A DNA stretch of 64,000 nucleotides from NCBI GenBank assembly GCA_963556145.1, contig OY744461.1:5714891-5778890 (forward strand), read 5' to 3'. The stretch is from Hygrocybe punicea (taxonomy: Eukaryota; Basidiomycota; Agaricomycetes; Agaricales; Hygrophoraceae). This document shows positions 1 through 12,059 of the stretch, in pieces. The notes under the pieces were generated by a model. The model searched no databases, was not told the origin of the DNA, and saw nothing but the letters and a program-made list of their open reading frames with translations. How positions within the stretch are numbered: position 1 is the stretch's first letter; each line of letters opens with the position of its first letter. The translations under genes and the position numbers were made by a program.

Positions 1-745
1 TATGATAACAGTAGTATAATGCCCAGTCTTGGGACAGATTAATAAGACAATAAGACAATATTTGTGTTCTATCCTGGGGTGTATCAGGACAATAATATAA
101 CACCCAATCTTGGGTCAGATGAATAAGATGATCAGAAGATATTTGTGTTCTATCCTGGGGTGTGTCAGGATGATATAACATCCAGTCTTGGGACAGATGA
201 ACAAGACGATAAGATGATATTTGTGTCCTTAAACTCAAGTTCTGTGGTGCATAAACAGAATGGTAATCAAGCACCATATCCTGGGATGTGTCAGGACGAT
301 AGTAGAACACCCTGTCTTGGGACACAGCAAGACGATAAATAGATATTGGTGTCCTGTCCTGGGGTGCATCAGGACGATAGTATAACACCCTGTCTTGGGA
401 CACAGCAAGACGATAAATAGATATTGGTGTCCTATCCTGGGGTGCATCAGGACGATAGTATAACACCCTGTCTTGGGACACAGCAAGACGATAAATAGAT
501 ATTGGTGTCCTGTCCTGGGGTGCATCAGGACGATAGTATAACACCCTGTCTTGGGACACAGCAAGACGATAAAATATTGATGTCCTATCCTGGGGTGTAT
601 CAGGACGATAATATAACACCCTGTCATGGGACACATGAGCAACACAATAAAAAGATATTTGTGTCCTGAAACTCAACCTCTCCGGTGCATAAACCGAACG
701 ATAAGCAAACACCACATCCTGGGGTGTGTCAGGATGATAATGTAA
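1..745. repeat. 76-78-bp tandem repeat, X copy
   Basis: About nine imperfect units, each containing CCTGGGGTG, CAGGACGATA and CTTGGGACA. Measured spacings between successive GGGGTG marks are 77, 78 and 76 bp. It is the same repeat that forms the start of the Rep ORF in element G (17870-18600), so it marks the 5' end of an off-window RepHel gene of X. Units here are less uniform in length, and the reading frame is broken in places. Confidence 0.85.
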
Positions 746-1149
746 CACCGAGCTGTGTACCATGTAAACAAGGCCACCAGAGATCTCTGGTACTTTAATC
801 AATGGTCAGATAAACCAACCTGTCTTTGCGAAGAAATTACATACGCAATGATGCATTGGCATTGGCATCAGCCTGTCATGCAACACAAGTTAAATGAATG
901 GTCAGAATGTGTCACTGACAACAAGGAAGGAACCGTAAAACAGACATGAGGACCAGAGGGAATGGGGAACAGCAGGAGCAGTAGAAACACAATGCAGTAG
1001 AATAGCATGTTATACGATGATGTGTCACAAGCGTAGCATTTAGATTTCACACATAAATTTGGAAATTGACTATATAATATTTAATTTCTATTTAATAATT
1101 AAATATAAGGAAATATACTAGTCAAACAATGAAGAGCCTGACACCCCCA
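746..1149. other. Spacer between the two tandem arrays of X
   Basis: There is no convincing gene. The segment is similar to the reverse complement of about 11660-12040 (and of 45940-46320) in the 3.8-kb elements. Part of it, around 960-1015, resembles 18880-18940 in G. This suggests the G cargo was added near this point of the shared backbone. Confidence 0.6.
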
Positions 1150-2745
1150 ACTTCGCGTTTTCAACAGAAACATGGTACGGGGATGTAGATGACCCAGGGG
1201 TGTGGGCCGGGGTGTCCTGGTGGATGAAAACGGGGGGGGGGTGGTTGGGCAGACGCCGGAATGCGAGGGCCTGAGACCCCCCGACCCCTCATATTTAACT
1301 CGAAAGAGGTGCGGGGGGTGTACACAAGGGGGGATCGGAAACCGGACGGGGTGGGGCGTCCCGGGGGATGAAAAAATTGGGGGGGGGTTGCTGGTTGGGC
1401 AGACAGGCGCATTGCGAGGGCCGGAGACCCCCCTGACCCCTCGTTTTCGACGCGAACGAGGTGCGGGGGGTGTAGCCTAGCCGGGGGTAGTCGAAAAAGT
1501 CGAGGGACGGGCTGTCTTGGGGCATGAAAAAGGGGGGGTGTTGCTGGTTCGGCAGACAGCCGGAATGCGAGGGCCTGAGACCCCCGGACCCCTCGTTTTC
1601 GACGCGAACGAGGTGCGGGGGGTGTAACCTAGTCGGGGGTAGTTGAAAAACCCGCGGGACGGGCTGTCCTGGCGGATGAAAACGGAGGGGGGGGTGGTTG
1701 GGCAGACAGGCGGAATACGAGGGCCTGGGACCCCCGGACCCCTCGTTTTCGACGCGAACGAGGTGCGGGGGGTGTAGCCTAGCCGGGGGTAGTCGAAAAA
1801 GTCGCGGGACGGGCTGTCCCGGGGGATGAAAAAGGGGGTGTTGCTAGTTGGGCAAACAGGCGGAATGCGAGGGACTGAGACCCCCCGAACCCCCGTTTTC
1901 AACGCGAACGAGGCCCGGGGGGTGCACACCAGCCGGGGGTGATCGAAAACCGGACGGGATGGGGTGTCTCGGTGGATGAAAAAAGGGGGTTGGCGGTGGT
2001 TAGGCAGACAGCTGGAACGCGCGGTCTTGAGACCCCCCGGTCGCTCGTTTTCAACGCGAACGAGCTGCGGGGGGTGTAGACTGGCCGGGGATGGTCGAAA
2101 ACGGGACGGGAAGGGCCGTCCTGGTTGTTGAAAAAAGGGGATGGTGGTGGTTGGGCACACAGCCGGATCGCGCGGTCTTGAGACCCCCCGGTCGCTCGTT
2201 TTCAACGCGAACGAGCTGCGGGGGGTGTAGACTGGCCGGGGCTGGTCGAAAACGCGGCGGGGTGGGGCACCCTGGTGGTTGAAAAACGGGGATGGTGGTG
2301 GTTGGGCACACAATCGGATCGCGCGGTCTTGAGACCCCCCGGTCCCTCGTTTTCGACGCGAACGAGGTGCGGGGGGTCTAGACTGGCCGGGGATGGTCAA
2401 AAACGGGACTGGTCCGGGTGTCCTGGTGGTAGAAAAAGGGAGGGTGGTGGTGGTGGTGGGGCAGACAGCCGGAACGCGAGATCTTGAGCCCTCTCGCTCG
2501 CTCGTTTTCAATGGCAACGGAGCGCGGGGGGTGTATACTGGCTGGGGGTGGTCGAAAACGGGGCGGGACAGGGTGTTCTGGCGGATGAAAATGGGGGGTG
2601 GTGCTGGTTGCGCAGACAGCAGGAACGCGAGGTTTTGAGACCCCCCGGTCGCTCGTTTTCAACGCGAACGAGGTCCGGGGGGTGTAGACTGGCCGGGGGT
2701 GTTCAAAAATGGGGCGGGATGGGCCGTGCTGGTGGTTGAAAGAGT
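1150..2745. repeat. 152-bp GC-rich minisatellite
   Basis: About ten units, each with a near-palindrome CTCGTTTTCGACGCGAACGAG flanked by runs of five to eight G or C. Successive copies of this core lie at about 1439, 1591, 1741, 1892, 2043, 2196, 2347, 2500 and 2652, a period of about 152 bp. Proline/arginine-rich open frames cross it on both strands because the period and composition avoid stops; I do not regard them as genes. The same array, inverted, is in both 3.8-kb elements. Confidence 0.9.
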
Positions 2746-2879
2746 GGTTGGTGGTTGGGGAGTCAGCTGGATCGCGAGAACCTGCGCCTTGTTGTCACAC
2801 AAACGAGATGTTGACGGTGAACACAACGTTAGTAGACCATAAAAATTCAAAGAGAATACATACCTATTTGTTCACCTGC

Positions 2880-4397
2880 ACGATCGTGGGGGTTAGCAAA
2901 ATCGCCTCGGGCATTGAGGCGATCTCCTGCTAGTCACTTTCTGCTACAAATATGGACTTATGCATTTATATAATTATTATATTCAAATTATTATTATTAT
3001 TATATTATTTATAACCGTGCGAACTTTATTTGACTGACTACCAAAAAATCAGTGAACTATGGAGTGAACTGCAGCATTAAAGAAGCTTTTGAGTTTTACA
3101 CTCCATGGATGCATCACAGAAGTTGTGAAGAGAATTTGCATAGATAGATGCCACATTTGGTAATGCAGACTGACTACCAAAAAATCGCCTGCGCCATCGA
3201 GGCCACTCTTCAGATTGCTAAGCAGTTATCAATTTATTCTTATTTAATTTCATTAAATTAATTGATTAAATGGCCAAATTATTACAGTATGGCTACAATG
3301 AGGGCAATAGAGGACAGTAATGAGAGGTGGTGGTGAGATGTGAATGATAAGTCAGTCAATGAAGTTCCAAGGAAGGATTGGAGAGGGGGAATGAGCAGAA
3401 GGGAGAGAGAAGGGGCAGAATGCGTGGGGGCAGCACTGCCGCAGCAGTGGGGAGGGTCACAAATTGGTGCAGGGACTATAGGGGCACTGAAAAGACGCTG
3501 GGAGGGTGCTGGACAGGGAGTTGGATGGCTGGGAGAAGCAGGTGACACCTGAGTACCCATGGCCAATTCAGATCCAGGACAGCTAATAAAACAGAAAACT
3601 CACCTAGTATAGCAGGAGGTGGGTGCACCACATCCCCTGCTGCCCTCAGAAACCCTCCATGGCACTCCAAAGCAGCCGGAATGTGCCCCTGTTGCTGGGG
3701 TTGCTGGTGACACTATTGCTAGACATCGGTGACCTTTTGGAGGCCAAAAAGTTTCCTGGAGAGAGTTAGGGGACAGTAGAGGAGGATGGGAAAGTTGTAG
3801 GGCAGTAGGGACAGCAGGGAGCTGGCAGTGCTGTCCGAAGTTGAGGGAGATGAGGCCGTTGAGCCACAGAAGGTTTTGGATTCACCTTAGATCGAATGCT
3901 CTCACTTTGGATTCTGAACTCCGCTCAAATTTCAGCCACAACTCCGGACCACCCTCACTTGTTTGCATTCTAGAGACTCAGATATTATGTTCCCCAGGTG
4001 CATTATGTGGACAAAAGTATAACATACATGCTATAGAATATGGCTAGAAATTACCACATTTTACATTGCAGTATTACACTAGTTATTGAATCTATACTCA
4101 TTTTCCTTGCACAAAATAGCTCACAGGTAGTCCAAATTATGCCATATCCACTCCATAATTTTTTTCCAGCAGGACAGTGTCCATCACATACTCCTTGTCT
4201 ATTTTCATGAGAATCCATAATGTGTGAAAGTTAATAAAGGCTCTGAATTCCGAAATGAAACCAGTTAAAATGGATTTTGAACTCAGTTACTATATTTGGA
4301 CACATTTTTCCCTCAGTCCCTGAGATGAATGAATCACCTCAATGGCTGAAAACCGGGTTTACAAGAACGAGTTTTCCATAAATGGAAGAACTCGTAA
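2880..4397 (+). other. 3' region of element X
   Basis: No gene is seen. The segment begins with a 23-base hairpin sequence (GCCTC, loop, GAGGC) near 2900 that recurs near 30990 and in altered form near 32490. From about 3200 it is similar to 32560-33716 of G, and its last 0.55 kb to the reverse complement of 9776-10330. It ends in the terminal hairpin at 4365-4397. Simple AT repeats (TTATTATTATT) lie around 2985-3010. Confidence 0.7.
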
Positions 4398-5673
4398 TAT
4401 CATTTTGGTGCAATTGCAATCGGTTTCTTATAATAATCACATGCATTGGTAATGCAATGCACCATGTATGAATGAACAATATGTCAGTGGTATCTGTCAT
4501 GTAGCTATATCTACTGTGTATTAGAATTGTTGATAATGAAAAGAGGTCAAACAGTGTTCATTGTACACCTGTCACACAGGTCCAGAGGTGTTTGGTGAGT
4601 GTTTGGTAGATGTTCCAGCCTTAAGCTGGGCATTCCCCTTGCACACACATCTGTACGAACAACATATTGGATGTATCTGTAATGTAGATGCATGTACAAT
4701 GTGCATTAGAATTATTGACAATGCAAACAGTGACTATTTGTCACACAGGTCGGTAGGTGTTCCAGTTTTCATCCAAGACATTCCCAATGCACAAACCACT
4801 GTATGAACAGCACATTGGATGTGTCTGTGATGTAGCAATATTTAATTTGCACTTTGAAATCATTAACAATGCAAGCAGTGCTTACTCATTTAACAGGTAG
4901 AACAATGTATCAGAAAGCATTCAGCAAGCTTCCCAGGTATAATATGGTCTTCTAGCTTCAATGCTGGGCAATGCCATTGTACAAACACTAGTATGACCTG
5001 TATATTGGATGGGTCTGTACTATTACTATATAACGTTGCAATGCACATCATACTTAATACATTCTCAATACTGGTACAATAGGCTGAATGGTTTTCAGCA
5101 AATCATTGGGCCAGTGACTCAGGCACAGTATGCAGCATTGCAGTGCAACAGACACTGTCTGTTCCATACATTCCATGCATGCATGCGACACCTATCTTGA
5201 TCATGTGTGCTGGAAGTGGTTCAGGTGTCCAATACTCATTACACTCATTTCCCAGCTTTATTCAATCTGAAGCATTGCCAGTGTACACAAGCTGAACCAG
5301 TCATATTGTTGATTCTGGTACTCATCAAAACCAGCCATCTTACCAAAGTGGTTCCAATAGCAGTGCAGTTAATATCATCGTGCATGGGATTATTTCTATA
5401 GTACTCACTGGAGGTTGTTCTTGACCTAACAAATAATTCAGATACTTAGCATTTCTGGATATACTTACATATTCTGAAAAATCTTCAGAGTAACTATGAC
5501 TAATAATAAAGTAGTAAAGTAGTTAGTTGTATATCTGCCAACTTGAACACTGCAAACTTGATATGAAATATGTCAATTTGAGATCTGATATTGGGTCATG
5601 ACAAATTGGAAGGAACAGGATAATATCATTGTAGTATGGTATCAGAATGGTATCTGACTAGCATCAGTATGTA
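4398..5673. repeat. Locus copy 1, split by G
   Basis: This non-coding segment is highly similar to 49389-50701. Its right continuation, about 77 bp, is found at 33717-33793 on the far side of element G. Together the pieces equal the unbroken copy at 49389-50779. Only short spurious open frames are present. It could itself be an older repeat; its identity is unknown. Confidence 0.75.
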
Positions 5674-6219
5674 CTTGGGGAAGTGGGCCATCGCAAGCGT
5701 GGCATGAACGAGTTCTTCTGGGTTCTATTCAATCATTTAATGTACATTATTTATTCTACATAAGCTGCACTAATTTGTTTGTGTAATGTATAACAAGAAT
5801 AATCGTAGTATATATGAACATTGTTGGAATTTGGAATCATACATTCTATGTTATCTGTTCTGTTAGTGACAATGTACTATTTATCTGCAGTTGGGGCCTT
5901 TGATCAAGAGACTACCAATCTCTTGGACAATATTATTTACACTTGTTCCTGCCATACTTGTATATTACTAGTTATACAACAGTTTATCCTGGCATTTACT
6001 ACTACCACTGTTACCCTTACTTATCAGTGCTCGGGCAATAAGTAACAATAAGAACTTAAGTGTTTGACATCATGTAATCGATTTATAACATTCCTATATT
6101 TAATGGCCCACTTTCCCACCCAGAAGATTTCCTCCAATTTTGATGTCCAATATGAATTTCAGCTGGTGAAAATTTTGAATGTCCCACTTTCCCACCCAAT
6201 AGTCCTCAATGATATTAAA
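5674..6219 (+). other. 5' end and subterminal region of G
   Basis: The terminal segment holds CTTGGGG at its start and GAACGAGTTCTTC about 34 bases in, itself a short hairpin (GAAC/GTTC) that echoes the left arm of the 3' hairpin. The rest is non-coding and is the 3' flank of the RepHel gene. It matches 13597-13023 and 47877-47303 (reverse complement) in the 3.8-kb elements. Those carry an extra short segment around 13280-13310. Confidence 0.8.
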
Positions 6220-9200
6220 TTACTGGTTTCGTGCATAAACTGCTAGCACAAGAATTTTATTTTCATATCTTTTAAAATCATCATCCAACATCATACCAAT
6301 GTGGCCATCTCGCTTACATGTTGCTCCCATTGTCATTCCATCATGATACCAAATTTTTCCATCTTCTGATATGAATCGAGATGTAAAGTGATATCCTCCA
6401 GCATATACAATACCTCTTAGATGCAAATTTATGGACTTTTCATTTACATTTACAGTTATTTGATGGCTGGTAATCATGTTTATGTTGGGATATTCTAATA
6501 CTAGCAAATCAGGTGTTTTTGTATAGTATATGGTACGCATCATTGAAACATTACATTGTGGACATTTATTTCTAACATGATATGCAATGGTTTGCACCCA
6601 ATCAGATGTTGAGCCAGAAACAGATGAATCAGCATGCAATACATAGGTAAGATTGTCATCTTTTTCTGGACCTTCATAATCACAGTGAGAACAAATGAGC
6701 TGTGAAGATGCAATACAATCTCGTGGTTTCAGCATTTCCATACATAGTGTAGCAACACTGATGCCAGTAGCACCCATGGGAAATTGTTCTGGATTCTTGG
6801 CATGGAGTTTCATTCTCACTGCATTTCTTACATTTTCAAAGCTTAATTGTGATGCCATCATGTTAAACCCATGTACAAGTGTTGACAGATAAATGTTTCC
6901 AATTGACTGAAATCTTGTTGTCCAACTTGCAGGATGTTCTGCCCATATATTGTACAAAATAACAAAGAGTGAATCATATGCACAACTCCAGTTGTTTTCA
7001 TCCCAATGTATGCCACGAGGAGTAAGAATAGTGCAACTGCCTTCATGAGTTATTATTCTCTTTTTCCTACTCAAAAGTGGTGTCTCATCATGTTCATCAT
7101 AAGTACGTTTCAAATTTTGCTTTACTGGTGAGCTTCCTTTTGCAGCCACAAAACCAAGACTGGCCTGTTGAAGTAAATTTTTCTTACCTTTTCCATCAGT
7201 AGATTTTCCAATGAGTTGCCATGAACTGTCAACAACCACAGGAAGCATAGGTAGTGGATCTCTGGCAGACCATCTTAATGCTGCATCTACTTTGGCAGGA
7301 ACATAATCAGTGCCTTTCCATAATTGATATTGACGAATCAATGTATTGCGGAGTTGCCCAGTTAAGTGATCAGGTAGTTGTCCTTCATATCTAAGCCTTG
7401 TGATATCATCTAATATTTCTTGTTCTCTGAATTCTTGTCTGAGATAGCCACTGCAACCTCTTGTAATAACATTAGGGTCAAAACCTTGGATAATGATGGT
7501 GCCTGCTGCACTTGCACTTCTAGACAGAGCTGTGTAATATGACATGTGTGAAAAACAGCTGTTTAAATGTACAACATTGTAAGGGCGGGTTTTTCCCTGA
7601 GATGCATGAGCTGTCATAGCAAAGTTGGGCAGCACCCATACTTGTTGTCTTTCAACAGATTCTTTTAGGTCACTTGGAAATAGACAGTGAATTGTTTTTG
7701 TGCTCTTCACAATAGGAACAACATTATCTGGTAGACCAGGTATTTGAACCAATTGAGGTGGATTATCCAATTTCACAAAGAGTGTGTCGAGAACATGTTT
7801 ATCATGAGGGCCTTTGATTGATTGCCAGCCAACAACAATGCCTTCCTGGCCTTTGGTGATGCATAATTCAGTTGCATCATTGTTTCGGATCATCACAGGC
7901 ATGCCAAGACACAATGGGAGCTTTCCAGGAAAGTGTTCAGTTGCTCCATGGTTGAGTTTCCAAATCTCAAGTTGTTCATCAAAATTAATCTGATTTGATT
8001 TGTGAATTGTCTTTGATGCCACTTTGGATTTCCCCCATTTGGTTTTATTAGCTGGATCACTTTCTTTGCCCCATTTGTCCATAGAGTAGAAGTGGGTCAA
8101 CTTTTGATTTGTATCCTCTGCAAAACGCTCACATCCAAGCTGATTGATTCTGTCTTTTTGAGAGTGCACCCCACAGATGATAGCAACATTTCTGAAATTT
8201 TTTGCAGCAACATTTGGCTGATCTGAGCGTTTGCCAGCAATTCTCTTTCTTAGAAATCTGATGTCTTCAGGAGTGCATGCACCATATCGCATGTTTACTA
8301 AAGCTGATCGCAATGATGCATCATCAGGTGTTTGTGTCTTTTGACGCATATTTTCTCTCAAAATGACAACTGTTGTGATCTGATGCCAGAGTGCTTTGCC
8401 AATAGCTGCTTCTTGATAATGTGGCTTCAGGCCAGAATCTATTTGTGTTCCTACTGAACCACTATACAAAGATGCACCTCCAACAGGTGGCAGTTGTGCA
8501 AAATCTCCCGCAAAAATAATATTAATGCCTCCAAATGGCACATCAAATACATTCAGAGCTTTGGCAAGTTGTGAGCTGATTTTGTATAATTCATGGCATG
8601 CCAACATAGATACTTCATCTATGAAAATATAATCAATTCCCTCTAGCCTTGCTCTCACTTGAGCAATTGCTACACTTTGATTACTGGTATCATTATTCAT
8701 GCGAATGCCTAGGAATGAGTGGTAAGTTGAGCCACCCAGTAATGCTGCAGATGTTCCAGTTGGACCCAGTATAACAAGACGATGTAATTCATGTCTATGT
8801 TCAAACAAATGCTTGAGTGCTTTGATTACTTGACTTTTGCCAGTTCCACCCATGCCACCTAGATACATTTTTAGCTGATCTGAATTTAAAGTCGCAGTGT
8901 GATTAGCAACAATTCTAAATGCTCTTTGTTGTTCAGTATTTAATTTGAAAAGAGTGACTGTGCCATCTATCAATTCCTGAACAACTTGCATCTTTGCTTG
9001 GAAATCATGTTTTAAATATGATTGGTCAACAACTTTAACGTCATTTTCAGATGCATGAGTTTTTCTGGTGTGTTCAGCATTAGCGACACGTGCATTTCTA
9101 TCAGCAATGATTTCTTGTCTTTTATCTTGAACAGCTGTTTTCCATTTACCACCAGGCTGTATGATTTCAGGCTTAAGTGGAGAAGTATCAATTGTATTGA

Positions 9201-9775
9201 TGCCATCAGGACTGAAATCCAGCCAACCAGCATTTCTGACACTATCTTCAGTGGCATTCATTTGTGCATTGATTAGTCTTCCTTTTGATCCAAGGGTCGA
9301 GTATTTATTTAATCCATAATCCTCATTATCAATTCCTTCATTATCACCAAAATCATCACCATGACCATTCTCATTGATATCATCCATGTTATCCATTTCT
9401 TCTGATGTCATCCAAGAATGAAATATACCAGCTGTAGCATCACCCTTTTTGAGCTGAGCTGAATAATCATCTCGAGCATCATTGCATTCATATCTAATAT
9501 TAAAATGATCCATTATTTGGCTTTGTCGTGATGTAAATTTATAGTCTGTGAATGCCTCATCCCACGACTCATTGTTATTCTTAAGATCTTGGCCTGTTCT
9601 CCAGGGCTTGAATAAAGTAAGCATGGTGGCACAGTAATATTCTCTATCTCCTCGATCTCTTCTTGGAAGTGAACCACCTACAAAGTTAGGCACAACTTTT
9701 TTATATGATGAATGATATTCTATCCAGTGTGTTTCATGTAATGGATGAGCTGACAAAAAATATTTATGAGCCTGT
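6220..9775 (-). CDS. RepHel, helicase and C-terminal peptidase half
   Basis: C-terminal half of a Helitron RepHel protein; the open frame runs 9831-6220 (1203 codons). Its first 18 codons and ATG belong to the nested Helitron end. The native part starts at KQAHKYF. A Pif1-type superfamily-1 helicase follows: Walker A GGMGGTGKS near residue 325, Walker B FIDEVSML near 402, GDFAQLPPVGG near 443, motif V TAHASQGKT near 742, and TALSRSASAAG near 770. The C-terminal 250 residues look like a ubiquitin-specific protease fold: Cys box NWSCAYDSL near 948, two CxxC pairs, and a His box YHFTSRFIS...WYHDG near 1150. It would unwind DNA during rolling-circle transposition; the peptidase role is unknown. 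The native upstream continuation is 13598-18651. It is intact as an open frame but cut off from Rep by the insertion. Confidence 0.85.
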
Positions 9776-10384
9776 TTACGAGTTCTTCCATTTATGGAAA
9801 ACTCGTTCTTATAAACCCGGTTTTCAGCCATTGAGGTGATTCATTCATTCATCTCAGGGACTGAGGGAAAATTGCGTCCCAATATGGCAACTGAGTTCAA
9901 AATCCCGTTTGACTGGTTTCATTCCAGAATTCAGAGCCTCTATTGACTTGCACACTGCATAGACTGTCACCAGATTTGACGAGGAGGATGTCATGGGGAC
10001 TGTCCTGCTGGAAAAAAAATATGGAGGGGATCTGGTATGATTTGGGCTCTCTGTGAGCCATCTTTTGCCAAGGAAATGAGTATAGATGCAATAACTAATG
10101 TTATACTGCCAATAAAAATGTGGTAATTTCTAACTGTATTTTAGTGTATGTCTGGGTCACTTTTGTCCACTGAAGGCAGTTGTAAAATGTGATATCTGAG
10201 TCTCTAGAATGCAAACAAGCAAGAGTGGTCCGGAGTTGTGGCTGAAATTAGAGCGGAGTCTTAAATATACAGTGAGAGCTTTCGAGCTCAGATGAGTGCA
10301 CAAACCTTCTGTTGCTCAACAGCAACATCGTTGAGGGGGTGGTGTAACAGAGGTATGGACGTAGTTTTATTGTCCTTGGTCTAG

Positions 10385-11640
10385 TACTGATGTCTGTACC
10401 CCCCGCAACCCGTTTCCATCGAAAACCAGGGGTCGGGAGGTCTGAGGACCTCACATTCCCGCCTTGTGCCCAACCAGCGCCCCCCAACGTTTTCAACCAC
10501 CAGGACGCCCCACCCCGCCGCGTTTTCGACCATCCCCGGCCAGTCTAGACCCCCCGCACCTCGTTCCCGTTGAAAACGAGGAGTCGGGGGGTCCCAGGCC
10601 CTCGCGATCCAGCTATCTGCCCAACAACCAACATCCCCCTTTTTCAACCACCAGGACAGCCCGTCCCGCCGCGTTTTCGACCACCCCCGGCCAGGCTACA
10701 CCCCCCGGACCTCGTTCGCGTTGAAAACGCGCGAGTGGGGGGTCTCAAAACCTCGCGATCCGGCTGTCTGCCCCACCACCACCACCCGCCCTTTTTCTAC
10801 CAACAGGACACCCGGTCCAGCCCCGTTGTCGACCATCCCCGGCCAGTCTAGACCCCCCGCACCTCGTTCCCGTTGAAAACGAGAAGTCGGGGGGTCTCCG
10901 GCCCTCGCATTCCGCCTGTCTGCCCAGCCAGCAACACCCCCCCTTTTTCATCCCCCAGGACAGCCCGTCCCGCGACTTTTTCGACCACCCCCGGCTAGGC
11001 TACACCCCCCACACCTCGTTCGCGTCGAAAACGAGGGGTCGGAGGGTCTCCGGCCCTCGCATTCCGGCTGTCTGCCCAACCAGCAACCCCCCCTTTTTTC
11101 ATCCCCCGGGGACGCCCCATCCCGTCCGGTTTTCGATCACCCCCGGCTAGGTTACACCCCCCGCACCTCGTTCGCGTCGAAAACGAGGGGTCGGGGGGTC
11201 TCCGGCCCTCGCATTCCGCCTGTCTGCTCAACCGGTAACCCCCCCCCCCTTTTCATCCCCCGGGACGCCCCACCCTGTACGGTTTTCGATCACCCCCGAC
11301 CAGTGCACACCCCCCGCACCTCGTTCGCGTCGACCACGAGGGGTCGGGGGGTCTCAGGCCCTCGCGATCCGGCATTCTGCCCAACCACCACCACCCTCCC
11401 CTTTTCTACCTCCAGGACACCCGTTTTCGACCACCCCCGGCCAGTCTACACCCCCCAGACCTCGTTCGCGTTGAAAATGAGGGGTCGGGGGGGTCTCAGG
11501 CCCTCGGATTCCGGCTGTCTGCCCAACCACCCCCCCCCCCGTTTTCACTCACCATGTCACCCCGTCCCACACCCCTCATCTAGATCCCCGTACCCTGTTT
11601 CTCTTGAAAACGCGAAGTTGGGGGTGTCAGGCCTTCCATT
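10385..11640. repeat. 152-bp GC-rich minisatellite, copy 1 element
   Basis: The inverted version of the array at 1150-2745, with about eight units built around CTCGTTCGCGTTGAAAACGAG and long C runs. The open frames across it are composition artefacts. Confidence 0.9.
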
Positions 11641-12059
11641 TTTGACTCATATATTTACTTATATTTAATTATTAAATAGAAATTAAATATTATATAACCA
11701 ATTTCCAAATTTATCTTTGAAATCTTAAATGCTACACTTGTAACACATCATCTGCTAGTGCATAACATGCTATTCTACTGTGTTGTGTTCCTACTGCTCC
11801 TGCTGTTCCCCATTCCCTCTGGTCTCAACAGTTCTCATGTCTGTTTTACAGTTCCTTTCTTGTTGTCAGTGACACATTCTGACCATTCATTTAACTTGTG
11901 TTGCATGACAGGCCAATGTGAATGCCAATGCATCATTGCATATGTGATTTCTTCACAAAGACGGGTTGGTTTATCTGACCATTGATTGAAGCACCAGAAA
12001 TCTCTGGTGGCCTTGTTTCCACCGTACATGGCTCGGTCCACTATGTAATGTTTCAATTA

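Larger units (their letters stand above)
1..4397 (+). mobile_element. Helitron-like element X, right part including 3' end
   Basis: This is the right-hand part of a Helitron-like element whose 5' end lies outside the window. It ends in the family's terminal hairpin, with arms GAACGAGTTTTCC and GGAAGAACTCG, followed by TAA at 4397. The next bases match 49389 onward, where the same locus has no element, so the insertion lies between A and T. Order inside: 78-bp tandem repeats, a 0.4-kb spacer, a 152-bp GC-rich minisatellite, then a 1.5-kb 3' region that resembles the 3' regions of element G and of the 3.8-kb elements. There is no cargo between the 78-bp repeats and the minisatellite, unlike in G. 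No intact gene is seen in the visible part. Confidence 0.8.

Noticed and set aside
235..645. 136-codon open frame on the minus strand of X
   Set aside because: It runs in the alternative frame of the 78-bp repeat, not the frame used by Rep in G.
1477..2517. Long Pro/Arg-rich open frame (346 codons) and its neighbours in the GC-rich arrays
   Set aside because: The frames follow the 152-bp repeat on both strands and show no codon or domain signal; composition explains the lack of stops.
9897..10091. 64-codon frame in the 3' region of the 3.8-kb elements, identical in both copies
   Set aside because: Identity follows from recent duplication of the whole element. X and G have diverged sequence here without the frame.
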